A DNA stretch of 64,000 bases from Cunninghamia lanceolata. Its lineage: Eukaryota > Streptophyta > Pinopsida > Cupressales > Cupressaceae. The stretch spans positions 21,054,001-21,118,000 of the forward strand of contig BSBN01000039.1 in NCBI GenBank assembly GCA_027924645.1, given 5' to 3'. Below, one piece after another: positions 22,425 through 33,476 of this stretch (the stretch's first letter is position 1; the number at the start of each line of letters is the position of its first letter). The position numbers were made by a program, and so were the translations under genes. Below the pieces are notes generated by a model. It saw only the letters and a list, made by a program, of their open reading frames with translations, ran no database searches and was not told the DNA's origin.

Positions 22425-23792
22425 ATACCTACAAATGAGTCACGGTATGAGTTCTTAGTGGAAACTATCTGGCACCCAGCTTATGATCTTCTTGAGACCC
22501 ATTCCATTTGCCTTCTAGTCAGATCTGACTCACCTTGGTATGATAAGACTTACACTTACCTCAAGGACAACATTCTCCCACCTGACCTCTCTTCCAACCA
22601 AAAGTGAACTTTCATACGATAAACCTCTCGCTACACCATCATAGCTGATACCCTTTACTGACGTGGTCTGGATGGTACTTTGCTCCATTGTTTAGAACAA
22701 GAAGAATCCATAACTGCCTTGCAAGACATACACGAAGGGATCTGTGGAACACACTCCAGCGGTCCTTCCTTAGCCAAGAAACTCATGTGTTTGGGTTATT
22801 ACTGGCCAAACATGGAAATGGATTCCTATCAGTTCATTAAAAAGTGCAAATAGTGCCAAATACACGGGAACCTGATCCATGCACCAGCTCAAGAGCTGAG
22901 ACCTTTAATGACACCCTGGCCCTTTTGCCAGTGGGGACTTGACCTTGTGGGAAAGATTCATCCACCCTCTTCCAATGGCCACAAATTCATCATAACCACC
23001 ACTGAGTATTTCACAAAGTGGATTGAGGTCGTTCCCCTAACCACCATCACAAGCAAACAAATTTCCTCTTTCATTTTGAATTACATTATCTGCAGATATG
23101 GCATTCCTTCATCTATTATCACGGATAATGGAAGACCATTCAAAAATCAGGATGTCCAAGAACTCTATGAGCGTTTCAAAAGCCAACATCATTTCTCCAC
23201 TCCATACTACCCCCAAGGTAACAGTCAAGCTGAGGCATCGAATAAAACCATTCTAAAAATCCTAAAGAAGACTTTCAATGATGCTGGCCGTGATAGGAAT
23301 GTCCAACTCAATCCTACTCTTTGGGCCTACAGAACTAGTATACACACTCCCACAGGTGCTACACCCTATGCCCTTGTCTATGGTTCAGAAGCCATCCTCC
23401 CCATTGAGGTCGAACTACCATCTCTCAAGGTATCGTTGAAAGGTCTCATATCAGATGAAGAATACAGGGTCTCCAGGTTGCAAGAACTAGAGCTGCTAGA
23501 AGAAAGGCGCCAGAAAGCCTTTGATCATCTCAAAGCATATCAATAGATGATGTCAAGAAGCTATAACTACAAGGTTTGCCCAAGATGCTTTAAGGTTGGG
23601 GACCTCATTCTCAAAGAGAATCCTCGCAATCAACAAGATAGAGAAAAGAAAGGCAAGTTTGAACCTAACTGGCTTGGGCCCTATGTGATTGCAGCTGCTT
23701 ACAGATCGGGGGCATATCAGTTGGCAACATTAGAGGGTGAGTTGTTCGATGATCCAATCAACGGCATGCACCTTCGCCAGTTCTATACCTAG
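22425..23792 (+). pseudogene. Element T integrase
   Basis: The stretch 22425-22700 is the region before the integrase and has four stops. The zinc-binding part has HEGICGTHSSGPSLAKK, and the CC pair near 22848-22860 is split by a TAG. The catalytic triad is present: D in GLDLVGKIHPP, D in IITDNGRPFKNQ, and E in PQGNSQAEASNK. A TAG lies at 23544-23546. The C-terminal part has VGDLILKENPRNQQDREKKG and LGPYVIAAAYRSGAYQL, ending HLRQFYT with a stop at 23790-23792. The triad is intact but the stops make this copy non-functional. Confidence 0.88.
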
Positions 23793-25291
23793 GAGAACCC
23801 CAATGCAAGGGGGCACAAAAACAAAAAAAAGAAAAAAAGTTGAAAAGAGAAAATACAAAAAAATTAGAAAAAATAGAAAGCATACAAAAAAATCATCCTT
23901 TGGTGAAAACTGGCAAATAGGCGCCTTGGATAGGTATCATGATGAAAACCTAGCAAACAGGCGTCATGTTTACTTTCTAGCTTCTCGTGCAAATAAAAGC
24001 AAGTGATGAAAACCTGGTAAACAGGCATTACTTGTGATAAACCACCTTCTCCATCTTTGGGAATCCAATCACCTTGAGTCCATTCTTCCTTCGCTCATTT
24101 CCCATTTGACCCATATCTGTCCCACAATAAACAATTGACAGTTACCTATCATGGCTTGATACTCTCCTTGTGGCCTTGTCAACCAAGGTTTTGTCCCATA
24201 CTGTCTCCTTAGTGTGAGCCTGGCATAGTGTCTTTCGTCAGTGTCCATGGTCCAAGTCTGTGAACTACGTTGCCTCTGCACCATCACGTAGGCAAGGCCA
24301 TTTTTCTAATGTGCCCCTGAGGCTTCCATTTGTCCCATCTATCCCATATCTAGTCCCTCTATCAATCTGAGTCTGTCTCCACTTTCTCTCACCTAGGTCT
24401 TAGGTCCGTTAGGGTTTACCCCGAACTACATTGCCTCTGCGTCGTCACGTAGGCAAGGCCATTTAGCAATGAGCCCCTGAGGCGATAGGTCAGTCCCTTA
24501 GGGTCCGTCTCCCCAATAAGGATTGTGCAATCTTCTAACCAAACAAGAAAATGCAAGCAAAACCCATGCTTCAAGTAGAAATCTTGACTATGAACAGCTT
24601 AACCCATTCAAACACAAGGCAAACTACCCAAGGCCTTCTAAATGATTTTACTCAAATTATAGCAAAAACTAAACACATCTAAATGCAAGAATGTTTTGTG
24701 GATTGAAATCATGGTTAAGTTACAGCGTCTTGATTTTTGTTATCATGTCCTCCTATGCTACTCAAGGATGCCAAAAGCTAGAGATGCTATGATGGGGGCA
24801 TGATCATTTTCTTTGTTTGCTATCTGTGGATTCCACTTTAGTAATGTGACACCTTGTCTAAGGACATGATCGGCAAAAGATCATCAAGGACATCGAAGAT
24901 CTAACATGAACGAGGGCAATCCTTGTTTGTTGAAATGCAAGAAGTACTCAGGTCATCTAGATTCAATTTTGACTAGATGCTTGTATTAACTTGCTAAATC
25001 AACACCCATGTAAGCAGTACTCAAGTCATCTCGGTTCAATTATACCTAGATGCTTGTATTAACTTACAACATTTCAGCAAAAGTACCAAAAATAAATCAC
25101 CCAATGATGAAATAAAGCACTCCAAAAGCAAACACCATTCACATCCATTATACATCCATACCATATCCCATGCAATAAAAGCTCCACAAAGTGAAAAGTA
25201 TCAATGTTTACAAAAGCTTGTGAGTCCTATCGAGTCTTTCTTCTATCCATCAGATTTCTATCATCATCATATCTTTCTTCTATCCATCAGA
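23793..25291 (+). other. Element T 3' untranslated region, truncated
   Basis: Non-coding. An A-rich stretch (23815-23890) is followed by short repeats of gatgaaaacct-g-aaacaggc (23940-24030). There are two copies of a block with cgtaggcaaggccattt (near 24284 and 24450), and two copies of a block with actaa/actag..gatgcttgtattaactt (24955-25075). The end has a 25-bp direct repeat (25235-25259 and 25272-25296). No 3' LTR follows; sequence switches to the C LTR at 25291-25296. Confidence 0.7.
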
Positions 25292-26344
25292 TTTCTTTCC
25301 TTTTACTCTTCTTTTACGACTTGTAAATAGATTAATAATGTAAACATTAAAGCATGAAATAATAACACATGAGCAGAAACATAATTAACATACTTGACAC
25401 CAATATTTTGACGTGGAAAACCAGTTAAGGGAAAAACAATAGTGGGGGTTAGCCCACAAGGATTATACTCTACTAAAAATATTACAATTGGGAATGAACA
25501 TGCATTCGGGCTCACTGCACAGAGTTCACTACTCAAAAGAAGGCTCACTGCCTATAGAAGGCTCACTTCCTACAAAAAGAAGATTACAATGAGTTTAAAC
25601 TGATAATTAGCATCTATCAATGTAGAGATTCAGTTCCAGTTAAGCACAAAATACTGAATTGATACACTTCATACTCACTCTACCTTGTTTACTATTCTGC
25701 TAACATCTAAACCTTAGATCTCTGCCCTTTTTGCACTTATTCCATAGTCGCATCACACACACACTCAAATCCATTAGCTATATATATCTTCGTCATGATA
25801 TTCAATCACTTTTCCGTTGGCTTCAAGAACACTTAAAACTTTGTTGAAGACTCTGCTCTGTCGGCTAAATTCATGTATAACTTGTGACGTGGACCAAAAA
25901 TTGCATTCACAAATCATCAATCATGTCGGCCACTATCACCAATCATCACAAATTGTCCAACTAATAACTTCCATTTATCCGGATCAAAGATCAATTACAA
26001 GGTTAGCATGTTCTTCTGTTGTCTGCATTATCAAACTATAACACCATACTTAGATGCAAATAACTTTTGAATCCTTTATTATCAAAGGTTAAAATTCTAG
26101 ATTTAGATTTCCCTGACTATCCTTATGACTCCTTCGGATTTGTAGCAGACTTTGATTTACCATTGGAGAGATCTGGGCCAAGATATTGGACCCTGTCACA
26201 TGCTCTATTTCTGCCTACCCAGACTTAGATAAATTCTAATTCTAACTTCCGGTATGAGCTAATTATGTTATGTGGATGTGTGGAATAGTCTCAGTTGCCA
26301 TCAATGACAACACCTGTCATACGAAGCAGTGTCTCTTGCCAACA
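25292..26344 (-). repeat. Element C 5' LTR, truncated second copy
   Basis: Matches 9014-10065 but lacks the first 61 bases, including the U5 hairpin. It ends TTGCCAACA before ctatc. Confidence 0.88.
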
Positions 26345-26349
26345 CTATC

Positions 26350-27339
26350 ATATGTGTAAGCCATCGACAAATTGAATCCTTTATTCATTATAGGCAAAAG
26401 TGGCTTTTCACGAACCATTTCTCAAAAAACCTTTGTCCGCAAAATCCACTTTCTATGAACTTACCGACATAATCTCCATCATATCGCCTATTGGCAAAGT
26501 TGTCTCATTACAAACTCATTAGAAAACTTACATTTCCATGAAATTAAACTTCAATGCCTTTATCAGCAAAAGTTCATTTCTACAAACTTAAACTTCAATA
26601 CCTTTATCAGCAAAAGTTTATTTCCACAAACTTAGACTTCAACGCCTTTATTGATAAAAGTGGCAATTCACAAACTTGATATTTTTCTGATACAGGATTT
26701 ATCGGTGAAGTTGTATCTTCACGAACCTATTGGAAAACTAAGAAAACCACAATCCATCAATCTTCCTCTATCAGCAAAATCACCTGTCAGGGAACCTTGA
26801 AATTGGTGAACTGAGGAGTTCATGAACTAAAGACTTTTCTGATACCTTACCAACTTTCCCTTGTTAGAAAAATAGTCAATCAGTGAACTGGTTGTCGATA
26901 AACTTTTGAGTTCACAAACTAAATATTTTGTCGATACCTTCTCCATCAGCGAACTAAAGAAACTTCAGACTTTAACCTTTCTTCTTCAAGCCTTCATCGC
27001 TAAACTCTCATGTCAATGAGTTGTCTATCAGAGAAACCTGCCATCGGCAAACTTAAGAGTTCGCAAACTGAATGATTCACCAACTGAATGCTGAAATCAT
27101 TTGTGCCTTAGAATATTTCTTTGTCATATTTTCATCGACTCATTGGACGTCAGGAAAATTATCCATTGGTGAACTTGAGAGTTCGTGAACCAAGCAATTC
27201 ACTGACTAAAGGTAGAAATCATGCCTTAGAAACTTTTGGATTATCAATAATTCTTCTTCTATGACATCCATTTCCCTTTGACATATTCTTCTTCTGTGAC
27301 ATCAACTTCCCTTTGACATCAATGAAAATAATTCCAACA
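26350..27339 (-). repeat. Element A 3' LTR, proximal part, second copy
   Basis: Same length (990 bp) as 10071-11060, ending CCAACA against a polypurine tract (27340-27354, minus strand). It includes the 44-bp array near 26550-26680. Confidence 0.88.
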
Positions 27340-29024
27340 ATCTCCCCCTTTGCCATTGATGGCAACCAAAAAGAAATAAACTCTAAATGTTCACTTTTTG
27401 TACCTCTACCTGAACTGTTACACAACTTCTAAAATTTCTACCCCTTTGACATCAATGGCAAAGGGATGTAACAAGCCGCTTTCCTTCACGATGTGATTCT
27501 TTCTATTTTATGTGAAGATCCCCTGTCTGTTGAGCTCCCCCATTTTGTTATACTTCTTCTTTTACTATATCTCTCCCCATGTCTGCATCAGACTTGCTAG
27601 TCTATATTATCTTCTATCTACCTACTCCCCCTGAGAAGTAGTCACTATCCAACTAGGGATGAAGGATATGTTTTAAGCTACTCCCCCTAGATAGATGCTT
27701 CAACATAAGATTTTACTGATTCAATGAGAATGATATCACTCCCAACTTCTACCTTGAGTACTTAAATATCTCTTTAGGAAGGGGTTTTGTAAAAATATCT
27801 ACAATCTGATCCTTTGTGGTGACATACTCCAACTTTACCTCCTAATCTGAAACCTTTTCTCTCAAGAAGTGATAATAGATATGTTCTTGGTTCTAGAGTG
27901 CATCACTAAATTCTTTGATATGTTGATTGCACTTGTATTATCACACAAAATAGGAATGGGCTCATCATATATTATGTTAATATCCTTCAACATCTACTTC
28001 ATCCATAAAACTTGAGTAAAACAAGATACTGCAGCTATGTATTATGCTTTTGTTATTGACAGAGAGACTGACTCTTGCTTCTTGCTTAACCATGAAACCA
28101 ATCTATCATCTAGGAAGAACGCTCCACCACTTGTGCTTCTCCCATCATCAATGTTGTCAACCCAATCTACATCTGTATATGTAGTCAGAGAGAAGTCATT
28201 TCCCTTCTCATACCACAATCCATAGTCCAATATGCTCTTCAAGTATCTGAAAATCCTTTTAACAGCCTTTACGTGTATCTCTTTTGGATTGGCCTGAAAC
28301 CTAGCCACCATACAAATTACTTGCATAATATCTAGTCTTGATGTAGTCAAGTATAATAAGCTTCCTAGATCATGGACCTATAAAGAGTCTGATCAGCTTG
28401 AAGTGACTCATCATCCTTGCTAAGATGATAACTTGTTACCATAGGTGTACTTACTAGTTTCCAGTCATCCATACCAAACTTTTTTAACATCTCCTTGACA
28501 TACTTAGCTTGTGAAATAAAGATACCCTTTTCTGATTGAGCAATTTGGAGTCCAAGAAAGAATCAGAGTCCACCTTTCATAGACATCTCAAACTCCCTCT
28601 GCATCTCTTCTGCAAACTTCCTACACATACCATCATTGCCACAAAAGATAATATCATCAACATATACAACTACTATCAACGTGTGCTCACCTTATGCCTT
28701 GATGTAGAGATTGTTATCTGCAACACCTTTCTTGAAGCCTTGTTTGTGTAAGTACTTGTCTAACCTTGCATACCATGCCCTAGGGGCTTGTTTGAGACCA
28801 TATAAGGCCTTCCTAAGTCTACATACCAAATTCTAATCTTCTAATATCTGAAATCCTTCAGGTTGCTCTATGTAAACTTCTTCTTCTAGATCACCATTCA
28901 AGAAGGCAGATTTGACATCCATTTGATATACCTTGAAGTCTTTATGAACTGCAAATGAAAGAAACATTCTGATTGCTTCTAATCTTTCCACAAGGGCAAA
29001 TGTCTCCTCAAAATCAATGCCTTC
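27340..29024 (-). pseudogene. Element A RT and RNase H, second copy
   Basis: Minus-strand copy of 11061-12750. It keeps the YVDD box (near 28653-28664), YGLKQAPRAWY and the RNase H box TYTDVDWVDNIDDGRSTSG. In the 102-residue stretch 28042-28350 I count six residue differences from the first copy, with no new frame break. A short deletion near 27872 removes several bases that the first copy has at 11598-11605. It ends at ccttc (29020-29024), the target duplicated by B. Confidence 0.88.
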
Positions 29025-29750
29025 TATTGGGAATTAAGGTCTCTCAACCTTGGTAATTCCTTGTATTATTTCATTGTATTTATTTATTTATTGCCTATTA
29101 TATAATTTGGATGCGAATCTTATGTTGTCATATTGTGGGAGTTGGCACGGATATGTGTCATCCTACATGGCATATGACCACATGTAATTTTGCCCTCACA
29201 TGAGGAGATAGGCATCCCACTTAGTGGTAGGAATATTTTTCCATGTGTCGGCATCTTGGAATGTGTGTAAGAGAATATTGACTGAAACAGTCATGACAGA
29301 TTCCTATGACAAAGTTATGGCATGTAAGATTTGGAAATAGAAGATCCTATGACATGTATGGATATGTGTCAAGAAACATCTTTGAAAAAGGCATCTTTGG
29401 GCCCCCCAAGGTGGACTATGACATGTTGTAATAGAATATGTTATTTATAGCCTATGTATGATAGATTCTCTTATAGCTATAAGTTATGACAGCTATGACA
29501 GATTCTATGACGGTTGTAAGAGTCGTAAGAGCATCTGTCATAGCCCATTTTGGAAATAGGTGACCTCCTTGGGATGGGGTGACTTGACAAGTGTAAGGGA
29601 CATCCTATAGTGTTGGACAAGTGTCCATAGGCATGGGTTTTGGGTCATGAGGCCATGTTGGATGCCCATCTCAATGTGGAGCCATTTTTGCCTTGTATTT
29701 GTTTTATAAATAAGTGCTTTGGAGAGGTGATGCCTTATGTGAGTAATTGG
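29025..29750 (+). repeat. Copia B 5' LTR left part, second copy
   Basis: 726 bp like the first copy, starting tattgggaatt (first base pair changed from TG). It ends attgg, a decayed form of the T target atagg/acagg. Confidence 0.88.
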
Positions 29751-30804
29751 TGTATACACCTAAAAATGACATGATTCATCCTAAATAAATATTCTAAATA
29801 TTTATTTCCCTTCTGAATTCCTCCTACCATTCTAAACAAATATCCTAAATATTTATTCCATTCTTCTACCAATTAAATAAATATTCTAAATTTATTTAAG
29901 TGGTTCACTATTCCATAATTAAATAAAATCAATTTATTTAATTAAATTCCCTAAATTCTTCTAATGTCTCACATGATTAAATAATCCTAAATTATTTAAT
30001 TAAACCAAATTCCTCTATCCTAAGTTCTAATTCCAAAAATCCACCTCACCGGGTTGCACATGTAATTAAATATATTAAATATTTAATTACCTATTTTCCC
30101 CCTCACCCACATGTCCTATTTCTTCTCAAATCAAAAGTTATTTAACTAATCAATTAGAAGTGTTAACTAACTAGTCAATTGAGTTAATCCATCAATCAAT
30201 TCAGTCAATTCCATAATTCATTCTTCCAACTGACTAATCAAGTTTGTTAACTGATCAGTTAAAGGAGTTAACTCTCCAATCAATGTTGTCAAATCCCCTC
30301 TTTCATGATGGAGCTAAGACACTTGTCATATTCCTACTGGTTGCACATTCCTCAACCATTCTCAGCCATTGATCTTCATATCTCCTCTCAACCATTGATT
30401 CTCATTCTTCTAAGTCTATAAAAGAAACCTCATCCTCCCATTCTATTCATCCAGGTTATTTGTATTGTTACTCTGCAGAATTCTACCCGTGCGCCTTTGG
30501 CACCCCCAATACAATCTACTTGAGATCACCCTTTGCTTTGAAGCCTCTCTTCACATCATTATTTATCAATATAGCCATTTACTACCGACATCCTACAAAC
30601 ACAACTAAAAGAGTGCACTCACTGAGGGCCTACTTCATCAGTAAAGGACGATTGTAATAGGTGAACAATAGAAGCTTTGATTCAAGGAAAGTTTGCACTG
30701 TATTATTTATTGCTTCATTTCATTCAATCTCTCTTGATTTCATTATTCTATTTATGTTTGGGTTTGTTATTATTCAATTGATTAAACCGCATTTTACCCT
30801 AGCA
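29751..30804 (+). repeat. Element T solo LTR
   Basis: 1054 bp, TGTATACACC...ACCCTAGCA, with no T internal sequence on either side. It is followed by acagg (30805-30809), then the rest of B's LTR. TATA TCTATAAAAG is at 30415-30424. It most likely formed by recombination between two LTRs of a second T copy after the tandem duplication. Confidence 0.88.
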
Positions 30805-31140
30805 ACAGGTACTGTTATGCTGCAGGATCATCTTTAGATATGAGTGTCGAAGACTTCTACAAGAGCATTGGCTCTATGACTGTATTGTAACCTTCATTGT
30901 TTATGGAATACATTTTAGCTATGTTTTGGAGTGTGGGGTTTTTTACTCGATAAGGGTTTTCCCCACGTATATCTTGTGTCTCTCTTCTTCTGTCTTACAT
31001 TCGTGTGTATGTGTTTTTTGCAATATCTCTATTAGTGGGTTAACATAATTTGTAATTGTAAAGATAAAATTGAATTTGCACTCTCCTCCCCTCATTAGAT
31101 TAGTATAGGAAGCATTTTTCACACACCTAGCTTCCTTTCA
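30805..31140 (+). repeat. Copia B 5' LTR, right part
   Basis: Matches 36050-36385 and ends CTTCCTTTCA, directly followed by the primer site. It contains the GTGGGG...CCCCAC hairpin (30933-30966). Confidence 0.9.
30933..30966 (+). promoter_or_regulatory. R-region hairpin of copia B 5' LTR
   Basis: GTGGGG and CCCCAC pair around a T-rich interior with an ACTC..GGGT inner arm. The same element is at 36178-36211 (B 3' LTR), and in element I at 44780-44812 and 55136-55168. It is probably a transcript-end or leader structure of copia LTRs. Confidence 0.55.
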
Positions 31141-31142
31141 GT

Positions 31143-31154
31143 TGGTATCAAAGC
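31143..31154 (+). promoter_or_regulatory. Primer binding site of copia B
   Basis: TGGTATCAAAGC, the Met-tRNA type, two bases after the 5' LTR. Confidence 0.8.
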
Positions 31155-31257
31155 CTGGCCAGTTTTTGTTCTAGCTGTTGGGTAGGGGTTTTTTGAGCTA
31201 ATCTTAGGTTGAGTGAGAGTTTGTGTAGAGCATTTTGTATCTTGTTGTAGGAAGGAG

Positions 31258-32030
31258 ATGGAAACCACATCCATAAGATTAGAGGTGGAGAAATTTAATG
31301 GCACTAATTTCAAGTTGTGGAAACTCAAGATGGAAGACCTACTTATTGATTGTGACCTATGGGAAACTGTATCCGGTGTAAAGCCTACAACAATGTCACA
31401 AGTTGATTGGGACCTCAAAGATCGAAAGGCTAAGGGTCTCATAAGACTCTATCATGTTGAATGTCCATGAGGAGAAGAGCATGAAAGACCTTTAGAAGAA
31501 GCTGGCTGATGTTTATTAGGCCAAGTCCTTGGTGAACAAGTTTTTTTTCTGAAAAAGAAGTTGTTTTCTCTGAAGATGGAAGATCAAGGATCTATTGCGG
31601 ACCATATGAATGCTTTCAACATGATCGTTGCACAGTTGACATCTATGGGTGTGAAAATGGAGGAGGATCAGTGTATGACCCTGTTTTGTTCTTTGCCAGA
31701 TTTGTGAGATCATCTTGTCATGGCTATCGGAAGAACCACTACCACCTTCAAGATGGAAGATGTGGTGTCTTCACTATTATCTAAAGAGATGAGGAGAAAG
31801 TCTTCTGAAGTAGCCAAAAAGGCTCTTGCAGTTCGTGGAAGACCCAAAGAGAAAGGGAAGAAGAATGACAAGAAAGGTGATAAGGGCAGATCCAAATCCC
31901 ATGGGAGATCCAAATCTCCTGGAAAGTCCAAGGCTCTCTATTGGAACTGTGGAAAAACTAGGCATTTCTGAAAGGAATGCAAAGAGGAGAAGAAAAAGAA
32001 TAAGAAGAATGCTCCTGATTTAGATTCTGA
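31258..32030 (+). pseudogene. Copia B Gag
   Basis: The start is the ATG at 31258 (METTSIRLEVEKFNGTNFKL), a usual copia Gag opening. A stop at 31468-31470 and several others follow. The rest is readable: SIADHMNAFNMIVAQL, MAIGRTTTTFKMEDVVSSLL, and a Lys-rich linker. The CCHC knuckle has lost its first Cys to Tyr (YWNCGKTRHF) and is broken by a stop before KEC (31968-31970). Gag builds the particle. About five lesions make it dead. Confidence 0.85.
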
Positions 32031-32460
32031 TATGTCACAAGATGATGGTGATGCCTTCATCATAGCCTTGGCCACCCATTCATCTGATGATGTGTGGTTG
32101 ATGGATTATGGTGCATCATTCCATATGACCTCACATCGAGACTGGTTTACTAAATATGAAGAGTTCGATGGTGGAAGAGTGTACCTAGGTGACAATTCTC
32201 ATCTGAAGATTGTTGGTCATGGAAGAGTCTCAGTCTAATTCCCTGATGGATGAGTGAAGGGGATCACTGGGGTTATGCACATGCCAGGCCTTGTACAGAA
32301 CCTTCTTTCTGTAAGTATGTTGAATGATGCAAGTGTGCAGGTTGTCTTTTCAAAGGATGGATGCAAGATGACTAGAGGATCTGTGGTGCTTGCAAAGGGT
32401 ACTCAGAGAGGTACTTTGTTTTAGCTAGAATCATGCACTTCATAGTGCAATAGTTCTTCT
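32031..32460 (+). pseudogene. Copia B aspartic protease
   Basis: Motif VWLMDYGASFHMTSHRDWF at 32091-32147: the normal D-S-G active site reads D-Y-G, so a catalytic-site residue is lost. Stops follow near 32236, 32250 and 32422. Later blocks HMPGLVQNLLSVSML and GTQRGTLF mark the link to integrase. Confidence 0.82.
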
Positions 32461-33476
32461 AACTTGAAGAAAAGAGTTGTATTCACTTCATCCCCACAAT
32501 CTGAACAAGCAGTGAAGAAATCTATTGTAACACTTTCTGATGGTAGTGCACATTCTTTGGAAGTTAAATTTCCTATTGAAAAGACTATGTTATGGCATTT
32601 TAGAGATGGCCACATTGGTGAGAAGGGTCTTAGAACCCTGAAAAATAAAAACCTCATTGAGGGGTTAAATGATTGTAATCTCAAGTTTAAATTTTGTGAA
32701 CATTGTGTATATGGAAAACAAAACTGTGTTCAGTTTTACTCTAGTTCTCACAAGTCTTCTAGTGTATTGGATCTTATTCATTATGATGTGTTTGGTCCTG
32801 TTAATCTTCCTTCAATTTCCAAATCTATATATTTTGTATCTTTCAAAGATGATTACAGTAGGACATGGGTTTATTTTATCATAAGAAAGACTGAAGTCTT
32901 TAGTCAGTTTAAGGAGTTTAAAGCCTTTGCTAAAAATTAGACTAGTAAAAAGATTAAGTGTTTGAGAACTGACAACAGTGGTGAATTTTGTTCGGCAGAG
33001 TTCGATAAGTTTTGTAAAGAGCAAGGGATTGAAAGACATAAGACAACTCCATACACCCCACAACAAAATGGAGTTGTAGAGGATGAACAAGACACTAATG
33101 GAGAAGGCTAGGAGTATGCTTAGTGGAGCAAGCCTTGAACAAAAGTTTTGGGCTGAAGCTGTTGCAACTGCTTGCTATCTAGTAAATAGATCTCCTACAT
33201 CAGCTCTTGTTGGTAAGACACCTATGGAGGTGTGGTCTGGTAAGAAGACTTTAGTTAGACATCTTTGTGTTTTTAGTTGTGAGGCATATGCACATGTGAC
33301 TAGGGAGAAACGATCTAAATTGGAGAAAAAGGTTGTTAAGTGTATTTTCATTGGCTATGGTGTTAGTGTGAAAGGATTCAAGCTTTGGGATCTTGTGGCT
33401 GAAAAAGTGTTCTATAGAAGAAGTGTTATCTTTAGAGAGCTAACACCTTCTTCTTTGTTCTACAACCAGAACAGAT
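32461..33476 (+). pseudogene. Copia B integrase
   Basis: The zinc-binding part is LWHFRDGHIGEKGLRTL, then FCEHCVYGKQ. Catalytic Asp 1 is in IHYDVFGPV and Asp 2 in RTDNSGEF. The third block reads PQQNGVVED, with a frameshift just after it near 33080. A TAG is at 32938-32940. The C-terminal part is fine: EKARSMLSGASLEQKFWAEA, then RSKLEKKVVKCIFIGYG, ending SVIFRE. The stop at 33476 separates it from the linker to RT. Confidence 0.85.

Larger units (their letters stand above)
13477..25291 (+). mobile_element. Tat-type Ty3/gypsy element T, missing its 3' LTR
   Basis: A gypsy element inserted in the 5' LTR of B. Flanks are atagg (13472-13476) and, after the solo LTR, acagg (30805-30809); the uninterrupted B LTR has acagg. 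It has a 1054-bp 5' LTR, a primer site reading TGGCGCC, a 2.3-kb leader with tandem repeats, and a single gag-pol frame. A 1.5-kb 3' region stops at 25291, where element C LTR sequence begins abruptly. An additional RNase H after the usual one marks the Tat lineage. Two frameshifts and at least a dozen stops inactivate it. Confidence 0.88.
25292..29750. repeat. Second copy of the duplicated C/A/B segment
   Basis: It repeats 9014-13476 without element breaks. It holds the C LTR end (25292-26344), ctatc (26345-26349), part of the A LTR (26350-27339), A RNase H and RT (27340-29024), and the start of the B LTR (29025-29750). The joint shares tttctttcc with 9014-9022, a short overlap typical of non-homologous joining. 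Confidence 0.9.

Noticed and set aside
24060..24500. Paired blocks with cgtaggcaaggccattt as a possible small RNA gene
   Set aside because: They lie in the 3' untranslated part of element T and look like an internal duplication. No promoter or terminator pattern is visible.
25292..30804. Possible assembly duplication rather than a real one
   Set aside because: The copies differ at about 3 to 4 bases per hundred and by small indels, and copy two has a clean solo LTR. An assembly error would give near-identical copies.
31143..31154. TGGTATCAAAGC and similar strings as tRNA gene ends
   Set aside because: They are primer binding sites beside LTRs. No tRNA body or promoter boxes surround them.
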